Shown here: piece by piece, positions 35,584 to 45,900 of the stretch
How the letters are laid out: each line of letters opens with the position of its first letter
Position numbering within the stretch: position 1 is the stretch's first letter
Assembly: GCA_023653785.1 (NCBI GenBank)
Contig: JAMKCH010022213.1
Span: 1 to 64,000, forward strand
Length of the DNA stretch: 64,000 bases
Direction of reading: 5' to 3'
Source of the DNA: Ophioderma brevispina
Taxonomy: Eukaryota; Echinodermata; Ophiuroidea; Amphilepidida; Ophiodermatidae
Program-made: the position numbers and the translations under genes
Notes under the pieces: model-generated
The model's database searches: none
Seen by the model: only the letters and a program-made list of their open reading frames with translations
What the model was told of the DNA's origin: nothing

Positions 35584-36843
35584 CTCTTCTAGGGCATAGT
35601 TCATTTTTGGTTCAATTTTGAAGCTAGTTGAATTTATGACCTCCATTTAACCAATCAGATGGACAGGGATATATTTATAGGTATATATATTTTATCGCTC
35701 ATTGACTTACCTTGCCTCTTGAGCTGTTCTCTTCGCCCCCCCCCACAAATTCAGGCCCCACAGTATAGTAAAAGGTGAACCAATGATATCTTCCCAATGT
35801 AGGTGCACAGGCACATAAGGATTTGACAGTTTATGAAATTTCTCGCGGCCTTTTCCCTGTAAATACAAAATGAGTTGAAGGTTTTGATGTCATTAAGTAA
35901 ATTTACAACACATTCTGGGGATTCTGGGGAGTCAATGAATGGTGTCATTCAATGGCATGAAATTTATATTTACTGTATTTAAAGAACGCTGAGTGAATTG
36001 GTAAGATAATCTACATTGCAAAATGGCTTGTACATAAAAAACCTGTAATATTCTTACTGCAATTTTCCCCCTACAGAAAGTGACAATGAGGTTTAGAAGA
36101 CCCTTCTTCACTGCCACAATAATGGTTTCATCAGGCAAATAACTATGACGGGTAATGACAGGTACGTCAATAGCCATTTCATGCAACTTTACACTAACAC
36201 GGAATTAGTAGAGATTTGTTGACTACTCCAGTCAAAGTAAAAAAAATAAGGTGATGAAGTGTAACATCTAAGGGCAATTGATGTTCTGAGTTGAAATTTA
36301 ATTTTAAGTATTCTTCCAGTGAGAATACAAATATAAAGTGAAAATTCTACTGCACACTTGTTTCTATTCATTATCCTTGAAATAACTAGATTTAATTTAA
36401 TTATGGAACCTTTTGGACGTATTGATGCTGTTTGATTTAAACATAACATTGCGCGTTGCACCCAATGACCGTCCCACCAGCAATGCACCGCAAACATTTG
36501 CAGTCCTGACGTCCCACCGGCAACCCATGGAAATTGTGCTTTAGACTGCTGTGGGTTTTTTTTACCTCAAGCGAAAACTCGGTGGAATGGGCATTGAAGT
36601 CCCACCAGCAATAGGCAGCAATGGTCTCTTCTGCTAAATTTGGCTCTAAAAGAACATTTTTTAAAATAAGGACAAATCCTTTTTTTGCTTTGTTGACAAC
36701 ATCGGAGCTTCCATTTCAAAGTATGCTCGAAAATGTTGCATCATGACTTGAACTTCCTTCGTGCTATTTCTTATGTTATCTTATGTTTCCTCACGCTGCG
36801 ATATTTATAATTTGTAACTTATAAAGTTTATTTCTCAAAAGTG

Positions 36844-37205
36844 TTAAAGACAATCAGTGATTTTGCTAAATCAGCAATCGAAAAACTCATAAAAAAAATA
36901 GATTTTGCATGCAGGTAAGAGACGTACAAGGTATCCTAACATACCCTGCAAATGGATAAGACCAGAAGCAACCTATAAGGACAGAATCAGAGATTTTAGT
37001 CATTTACTTGTTGAACGGACACTTACTAACAACACGTAATTGAATGGAGAAGCGTATCTTGGAAACACTGCAGTTTTATTCAGTTCTGTCAATTCTAAAG
37101 CTGAAAAAAGGTAACTAATGAGGATTCACAGACTTAATCTTCACTTTGAAGCTATTTCCTGCAAAATTTCAAATATTTTTTTCGAAATCATGATAGGTCC
37201 TTTAA
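36844..37205. mobile_element. MITE with TTAA ends, full length (362 bp)
   Basis: It begins TTAAAGACAATCAGTGATTT and ends AAATCATGATAGGTCCTTTAA. The same 362-base family occurs at 39966-40327. Terminal inverted repeats are about 20 bases. TTAA at both ends suggests a piggyBac-type target, though TA with AAG ends is also possible. Confidence 0.82.
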
Positions 37206-37733
37206 GCTTTTGAACCTCTAATTTCCAACATTTATAATGAAAATTCAAGTGCTGTTTGGAATGAGAATAATTTTTAAATAGTATTTCTTAAATATAATAA
37301 AAAATTAATTTTTTAGGTTTTTTCTTTTTTTAATTTTAACTCAAAAAGTAAATTTAATGATATGTCTTCGCTGCACCACAGGATTTCTAAAAACGATTAT
37401 ATTAAACATAAAATTAAAATGATGAGAGGAAAAAGATAAAGTAATTTGTAACATCAATAGGACTACTTATGAAACTTAGAAATAATTCCACTAGGGCCCA
37501 TGAGAACTTGATTTAAGGGGTCTCAACACTAAAAAATGGTCAAATTATCATTGCTGTTTCTAAAAGTGTCAGCAGGAAATTTCTTTAGGACACAAATTTC
37601 TCCCATTTGCACTTGGATTAAAGGCATTTTAGGATCTAAATGGCAAATTAACTTGCACAGCATTTCCGATAACCTGCGAACCCCGAGTGATTCACGGATT
37701 GAATGTTAACTCTCACGCATGGGAAAAAAACTC

Positions 37734-37755
37734 CCAAGAGTGATTTCACTCTCGG
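37734..37755. repeat. 22-bp palindrome CCAAGAGTGA/TCACTCTCGG
   Basis: A near-perfect palindrome with a partial copy at 37682-37697 (CCCGAGTGATTCACGG). The same palindrome occurs at 39010-39031, 1.28 kb away. Confidence 0.65.
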
Positions 37756-39009
37756 ATGTGACCAGAACGGTTGCCTGAGCCTCAGCTATCTAGGACGTAC
37801 ATCATTTTCATCCCCCAAAATAATGAGAAAACCGCTTCAGACGGCACTTTTCACCAGACATTTATGGAAAAGTCGGGAAAGGAAATTTGGAGGGGCTCAT
37901 TGGGGCACCAATGGGGAACATCAAAGCTCTAAAATCAATATAGAACCTTATAAAGTGCACCCATTTGATTTGTAACCCTTGAGACAGGTGAAGTGTCATT
38001 ACCCCAATTCAAACAACTTTGCCGATCTAGGGCTAGTGATATTATTTGAGGAGTTATTATTGAAGTATCTATAAAAATCTGTATTGAGTTCTATGTTGTT
38101 TTTATGCGGTTTTAGTAAATTGGAAAGTAAACTCTTATTGTAATCCTGGTCGGGGGATATAGGAGGTGATAGGGATCAGAAGGAAAGGGGCTACTAGAAT
38201 TTACTAATCAAATATTGCTTTAAAAGCATGTGCAGAAATTTATAGATATTTGACAAAAAAATACTTCTTTTTTTGATCATATGGAAATTAAAATCCCCTT
38301 GTCAGACCTATTTATTACCCTATGACATATAGGCATAATGCTGGAAGGAAATTTTGTGTTTCTAGACGTCCTGATGTCACAGCCTTTTTGAATTAAAAGA
38401 CTTTCGAAGAGGGGTGTGGTTCTGAATCAGATTTTTTTGTTTGTTAACTTCAAAGGGGGTTATAGTGAGACTGCCAGGGATGGAGGTGGGTTTTCAATCT
38501 CAGTTTTTCAGGGGGGGCTGGGGCGGTCATACTCAATTTTTTTTAGGTTGCGAGAATACTTAAGATTTTTTCTGTTCTTAACAGATGTGGGTCATATCAT
38601 TTTTTGAGGGGTGTTAAGGATGCCCTTACCCATTTCTTTTGGGAAATCAAAAGATACATGTGTGCCATATTTTTGCTGGGTGGGTGGGTGGTGACGTTTA
38701 GGCTGCGGGGCTATCAAATTTGTAGAAATTCAACCTCGTTGAATCCTGATAGATTGCTCCTTATATTTTTTGAGCTGTACTCAAAATTTTGTTTGAGTTA
38801 GTTCATGGTGTTTTGAGCTCTCTGGCATAATTTCTTTTATTAATTTAATAGGCTAAAATGAGACATAATACATCAAACATTGATGCCGCTTTAATGTAAA
38901 ACATTATGGCAGTTTTTAATACGACACAATTAGGTTCACAGAAAAAATTGACTTCGTCGCGTTAAAAATTTCATCTTGCGAAATTCATTTTCACCTTGGA
39001 AATTTGGTC

Positions 39010-39031
39010 CCAAGAGTGAAATCACTCTTGG
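39010..39031. repeat. 22-bp palindrome CCAAGAGTGA/TCACTCTTGG
   Basis: Perfect 10-base arms around AA. It pairs with 37734-37755 as a matched set. Confidence 0.65.
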
Positions 39032-39893
39032 AAAAAATCTCTAACAAGAAATGCTGTTGCAAATGGTGGACTATAACCTAGATCTACTGTCGCCTGCAAA
39101 ACTGGCTTTTCTTAAATTCTTGTTAGAGAATTGCTAATATGTAAGTTAATTCCCTGCCACATGTCCACGTGTCTATCACACTTTTTTGTAAGCACCATAT
39201 CTTAGTTAAAATTTATGAGGGGTGGTAAGATCATCTTTACCCCTGACCAAAGTAGAGCAAGTTTGAAATGGGGTCATGCACCAGAAGTCGAATAGGTAAA
39301 TTTTTAACAACAGTTGCAAAAGCACTATCTGAAAAGTAAAGCTGGATGGATTTTCTTCTTTTCATCAGTTTCTTTGCTAAAATCTTTATCAAGGCCCAAA
39401 GTGAGTCTTGGTGTCAGAGGTCATCTTTAAATATCGACCTTTTTTCAAATTTTAACCAGGATATGTAACAAATTTGACTTGACATGAGTTCAGTCATCAT
39501 GTAGTTTTTAAAGTAAAGCTATGTTGACGATTGGTTGTTTGGGGGTCAGAATCAAAGGGGTCACATATCAATTTTGAAAATCGTTTTTTCTTTTTTTTGT
39601 CACAGTCGTTTGTAATTGTAACGTTCATCTGATGAATTTCCATGGTGGGAAAAAGTGGGGAATCTGGGAAGCTCCTTTTGCCCGGGAAATGTGACCAGTT
39701 GGAGGGAAATTTGGACTTGCTTAAGACAAAGAAATACATAAGAAATGGCGGGAAATCTATGGGAAAATGACTATCTTACGGGAAATATGCATTTTGAATT
39801 ATTTTAAAAAAAACGAAAAAACTAAAAAATTTAAAAAAAGAAAAAGGTTAAAAAAACAAATGTTTAATTCTTATTTTGTTTTTTGTATTACAG

Positions 39894-39956
39894 TGCAAGA
39901 CCATGCTAGTTGTCTGCAAGAAGATTGCTTGTGCATTACAGAAAGATAGGTTTCAG
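39894..39956 (+). CDS. TBPL1: TBPL1 exon (end of core repeat 1), probable
   Basis: The exon follows an excellent polypyrimidine tract and TTACAG acceptor (39862-39893). It reads 21 codons ending CKKIACALQKDRFQ, matching the pattern ARRLARSLQKLGFQ of vertebrate TBPL1 in length and in the L/I-A-x-S/A-L-Q-K-x-x-FQ positions. The corresponding human exon is also 21 codons as I recall it. The donor is GTAAGT, but one extra G sits between the CAG codon and GTAAGT (39957), which would put the next exon out of frame; a one-base assembly indel or a slightly different donor could explain this. The first seven codons match the family poorly, so this exon is less certain than the next two. Confidence 0.58.
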
Positions 39957-42900
39957 GGTAAGTAGTTAAAGGCACTATCAGTGATTTGCTCAATCAGAAA
40001 ATCGAAAAAATCATCAAAAATCAGATTTTTGCATTTTTGGAACAATTATAGGTATCCTAACATGCCCTGCACGTGTTAAGTCTAGAAGCGCCTAATAAGG
40101 ACAGATTTTATACTTTAGTCATTACTGTCCGTACGGACAATTACTACAACGTGTAATGAATGGGGATTGATATCTCTGAACATTGCCGTTTTCTTTTCTA
40201 TCAACTTTTCAGTTGAAAAATATACCTAATGGGAGTTATACAGACTTATCCTTCACTTTTAAGCTATTCCTACAAATTTTACATATTTTTTTTTATCTTC
40301 CGGGATAATCACTGATAGTGTCTTTAAATATCCTTTGCAATCGGCTGTATTTACAAGGTCTTGCTTAGTTTCGTTATTAACTTAGTCTTTGTCAAAGACG
40401 CCTCAAAATTTTGTTCACTCACTGTGACAGGATTGCTGAAGGAGTGTATCGAGGCGTCTGTGCAAATAGAGATATTTCTGTGCAAGCATAATGTGTCAAA
40501 GTATTATGTGGTCATTGAATGGGGGAATGTATGGACTAATTATTTGCTAGTGCCAACATTATCTACCAACCCTTTCTTTAACCACAATACGAATGTCTGA
40601 CAGTAACATAAAACAATGCCGCCAGACGGTAGTATCACATTTGTTTGAACGCAACGCACATTTACGCCATGCCAGGTGCCATTACATGGATGGCATTCAC
40701 ATTGACCAATCAGTTCCCAGGATAGTTGAGGAAGATTTATCCCCAAAAATAAAGGAAAACAAAACATAAAATATATGTGGAAAGCGATGCGCAGGAGAGC
40801 CCCATGAGAGGGCACTATAGCACATCCTTGACAGGCTGGACTGTAGTAACCTAAAATAAAGCACAATGCCTTGATGAAAGGCTATTTTTAGCTCAGCATA
40901 TGTAGTATGCAGAGCTTATGTCATGGCAATGTGTTGATTATATCTATCTATCTGCTGTCTGTCTGTCTCTGTCAGTGTCTGTCTGTCTCTGTCAGTGTCT
41001 GTCTCTGTCAGTCAGGGTTCGTGCTAAGCTGTGTTTTTGCATGTCGCGCGCAATTTTTGTGTCGCCTGCCTTAAGGCAGAAAGACACATAGGGATCACTT
41101 TGTCCTCTGTTGTTGATGTCTGTTGATGTCTGTTGTGAAAAAGGGTTAACATTTGCCTGTAATATCCACATACTTTGATGGATTTAAACCAAATTTGGGT
41201 CATAGGTGCAACATGACATCCTCCATTTGTTGATGAGGTCAAAGGTCACATACCAAGGTCAAAGGTCATGTGAGGTCAAGTTGTAAAATAGGCTGATAAT
41301 GTAAAAGTAACCTCATTCGAAAAGTTGAAGTTCAATTGGAACCAAACTTGAGTCGCAGGTGCAACATGGGATCCCTCATTTGTTGATGAGGTCAAAGGTC
41401 ACATACCAAGGTCAAAGGTCATGTGAGGTCAAGTTGACCTCATTTGAAAAGTTCAAGTGCAATTGGAACCAAGCTTGGTTTATGGAGTTTACATGCAATC
41501 CCTCATTTGTTTATAAGGTCAAAGGTCACATATCAAGGTCAAAGGTCACATATCAAGGTCAAAGGTCATGCGAGGCCTATCATTCACAAACCGCGACGGC
41601 AGGCGACACAAGCGGTCTATATTTTTCAGTAATTGCGCCCCCAGAAATGAATGACCCGACTTTTTACTTCTTTAGTTGTACAAACTGCGAACTCATTTTC
41701 TTGCTAGTAAAATACGCAACGTAATATGTGGACAATCTTATTTTCAATAAGATATAAGTAAGTAGAACGTAGTGGTACAACGTATGCATTACAGTACAAA
41801 TATACACATACCATTGCACTGATATTTATAGCGCATGCAGTACTTAGTCTATAAAATGAGTTGTTTACGTAAATAAAAAATGAAAGTTACGCATTGGATT
41901 TTCCACGGGGGATTTTCCGCGTAAAATGATAAGGGAAAGATTCCTATTTGAGGAAGTGGGAGCTTTAGCAAGGATTATTGTTCACTCTCCAGCTTACGTT
42001 TTCTAAAGCTGGGCAGGTATTTTCCATAACCTGACCAGGTGTATGAATTCAACAAGCTTGACAGAATAAAGCTGTATTATATTGGTTGTTGAATTGAGTG
42101 TTTCCGAAACCTAGTCAGGGCGGAAACACCAAGCTAGCAAGCCAATCGATCTGATATTGTACTATTGTTCTACATCTCTACTTGGCTTGGGAATGGGCTT
42201 CTAATTTCTCAGTAGAATGGAATTGTTATGCTATCTCTGTGCATGTTGCATCTTCATTACTTTAGTAAATTGTATACCACACCTGCACTGCAAGACATGA
42301 TGGAAAGGGGTAAAGAAGAATGAATGCACACATAAATTGTGACTCGTGCAAGTCAACATGATGTTGACAAACTTAAAAGGTGTCATTAGGTCATTTTAAC
42401 ACTTTTGATTCAACAATGTGTACTACATCCATAAAGATCTCCATTTCACATAGTGTATTCGGAGGATAAAAATCACTGGATTTTCAAAAAACCCCTGGTT
42501 TTTTGGAAAAAAGCCCCCAGTTTTTCAAAATTTAGGGAGTTCAGGGGCTTTGAGAACCCCTTGTTTTGAAAGTTACCACTACCCCAGCTGACAGTGTCTG
42601 TCTGTCTCCTTATCTGTCTGACTGACTGTCTGTCTACCTGTTAACACTTTCCAAAATGTCTTGTTGCCAACGCTTCCAAGGGCCGATTGCAGCGAGATTT
42701 GGTCAGAAGAACCACTGACCCAAGGCCCATATGGGGGTGTGCACAGATTTGGATCAAAGGTCATGTGGGCTGATTAAAGGGGAATTCTTTGAAAATCTAG
42801 TAATCTTTTGTGCCACAAATCAATTGCTATAATAACTAGACTTGGTCAGAAGAACCATTGGCTCAAGGCCCATATGGGGGTGTGCACATATTTGGGTACA

Positions 42901-45900
42901 TTCAAGTAATGTTTCATATTTTTGTCTTATTCAGGTTCGCTTTTCCAACTACAAGGTTGTAAATGTACTAGGAACGTGTGCCATGCCATTTGGCATTCGT
43001 ATACCAAATTTCTCAAGGGAACATCCAAGAGAAGCCAGGTAAGAATTCAACAGAGTTAGATTCACTAGCTTTATTTTTTAGAGTTTTCAAAGAACAGACT
43101 TAAGGTTTGTAATGTCTTGAATATTTTAGGGGGCTTTGGAACACACTGCCAAAAAAGGCACTTGTTAATATTTGGCATTGTGATCCCTAAAGAGGGATTA
43201 CCCGATTTAAGTAGAAAGTTTTCACCTTGTTAGAATGGCTTTCACCCCAAATCTGTAAAGTTTCACATCGATAATATTTCAAAAAATATCACTAGATATG
43301 TCATAATAATGCCACTAGAATTAGCAGATACATAAATTTGTGGTAGGATGATGAAACTTGGTGGATGTGGTCAGCATTCAGTGCCAAAAATGTTGAAGGT
43401 CATTTCAGGGTTATGTTGGGTCATTCAAGGTCAAATCACTAAATGTGTGGTAGGATGAATCAAACTTGGTGGACGTGGTCAACGTTCAGTGCCAACAATT
43501 TTGAAGGTCATTTTAAGGTCATGTGGGGTAATTCAAGGTTAAATCACTAAATTGAACTTGGGTGTGGTCAACACTCATTGCCAAAAATTTAGAAGGTCAT
43601 GTGGGTCACCCAAGGTCAAGGTCACAGCGTTAAATGGTCACTAAACCTGGTGGGTGTAGTCAACATTTCATACCAAAAATTTCAAGGCCATTTCCAGGTT
43701 ATCTGGGCTCATCCAAGGTCAAATCACTCAAATGATTGTATTTCCTTACCCTGCTCATTGACTCTGCAGACTTCACCACCAGACTTCATCATTCGTTCGT
43801 GTGTGCAAGTCCAAAAATCACAGTGGAAGATCCGTCTTTAACCAGCTGATAGTTTCATCATCCAGGTTGATCAGGCCTGAATTCCTCTTGGGGACTGGTA
43901 GACCTCACAGTCACTATGATGTGGGCTATGGTTTGTGGCATCTCCCAATCGCAGTTTGGTGAAAGCCCCACTCCGATCTTGTGAAGGATGTTCTTTGTAC
44001 GGCCAACACCCAGCTCTGAGTCTGTTGAGGTTGGACCCATGCTTTCCTATCACGGTCACAGCCTTGGGCTTGCTAGATGGGGCTGTCCACAAACTGCTTC
44101 AAAGGTTCAAAGTAGAGGATGACCATTGCTCATATCATTGATCCAGGATGATCGCTAGGGATACTGTGACTGCGTTGTCATGGATTGGGTACAAGTGATT
44201 CCGTGGAATCTCTGATCCTCAAAAGTTGTTTGGTGGAGGGATTAGGCTATCAGGTTCATCACACTTCTTGGCTCTTGGCGAGCTTGATCGTCGAGGGTCC
44301 TCCTAAGGTTGCAGGAGCTATGCCATACCATAATTTGGAAGCTATTCAACAGGAGTCGCAGAAGAGGCAACCATACCAAGTCTGCATTGCATCATTCAAG
44401 AACGACAATCATCTGTGGGAATGTACACTGTGACCCAATACTGTGGCAAGCGTATTCAGCAGTTGTTTATGCCAAGGCAACAGTTGGATGTATGTAAGGT
44501 GTCAGAAGATGCACCCCATCCAGTTCTGCGAGCCTTCTGATGAGGTTGAAAAAAAAAAACACGATACTGCGTCTTGGCAACGACTGCCTTGGGGTGTTTT
44601 GATTGGGAAGTAAGGCTGCGGTCCAATGTGACGCCAAGGTACTTTCGGTGTTGGGTCATGTTACAGTTTTTCTCCATCTAGAGTGATTTTTAGTTCTCTT
44701 TTTGCGCATCGTTTGCAAGGTGGAAAACAGTTCCGTTCCGCAGCGGAGGAGTACTGCGGTTAACAATCTCCCTTTGGCATATCTGAGACATAGATGTGAA
44801 GAGACGGGTGCCAGGACAGAACCTTGTGGGACAACTACCGTTCCGAAGTTTGCGCTTTCTACCTACTGCGTTGCCCATTTGATGTCTCCAGGACGAAAGA
44901 TCCTTCTTGGAAGCAGCATAATGAACTTGAAAGCCTGCCCTCAGGAAGATTTTGATTAGCTTGAGGTAGATAGACCGTCGATGCCAGCCTGTATCGTACG
45001 CAGCGACTTGGTCTATGAAGACTGCTCCAAACTTCTGCTTTCTTCTGGAAGGCTGCTCCGATGTCATTGACAGTCTTGCTATCTGATCAGTTGTTGATTT
45101 TACCTCTTCGAAACTCCCAGCTTGGGTGCGGTGGTAAATTTGCCTCGACCGTATCAATTGATCCTGCCGAGTATCAGGCGCTCAAGCAGCTTAGATGTGA
45201 GATAGTAGCGAGATGGTCCCCTTTAACTCTTGGGGTCTTTGCTGGTTTCTTGGGCTCAGATTGCAATGACCTTTGAATTCTTCCGCGGGAGGGAATAGTT
45301 GACATTCCCATGCAAGTAGAAAGGAAAGGTGGACCAGGATCCATTGCAGCCACCAGCTTCGGTGTGCTATATATTCTTCAAAGCATTCCTTATGAATGTT
45401 GTCATTGCCAGGAGCATTTCGCCATTCTTGAGAACTAATTGCTTCGGTGATCTCATCATAGGTGAATGGTTGGAACATGGAACCCGACGGTGGAGAGGTT
45501 TGTAGAGCTGTTTAATGTCTGCATTAACAGCACGAGAGCGGGCTTTCGCCTGTGGAGTGTTGTCTTGCCACTATTCATTGTTGACAAGTACTGAAGCGAT
45601 TGAGTTTGCAGAGACAGACACTGCTTAGCTGGACAGCTACGTCCCATTGAGCTTGTGATGGTGTTCCAGGCCTTGCGGCTTGAGTTGGGGTAAAGTTGAA
45701 TATTGGATATCTCCTCCTCCCATCTGGTGCGGCTCTTTTGGCCAAGCAGATCAGTACTGGTTCCCTTTGCTATCCTTCGTCAGTATCAGCCTTGGTAGAG
45801 TACAATACACTTTGTAAAACTCGTCGCATTCCTTGCCCCAACGGGGTGTAAGGGTTCCTTCGCCTCTTGGAATGGAATGTTTAGCTGCTGGTGGTGGAGC

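Larger units (their letters stand above)
33481..36843. other. No gene recognised
   Basis: It contains the hairpins at 34393 and 35558 and a GTCCCACCAGCAAT motif present three times with variation (36470-36613). No exon-like frame was found. Confidence 0.45.
37206..39861. other. Intergenic or intronic sequence upstream of the TBPL1 exon
   Basis: AT-rich with G-rich patches (38410-38720) and the paired palindromes. Earlier TBPL1 exons were looked for here and not found. Confidence 0.45.

Noticed and set aside
41359..41724. 121-codon plus-strand frame
   Set aside because: It runs through the AGGTCA tandem repeat (KVTYQGQRSC-type repeats), with no conservation and no start context; a product of repeat periodicity.
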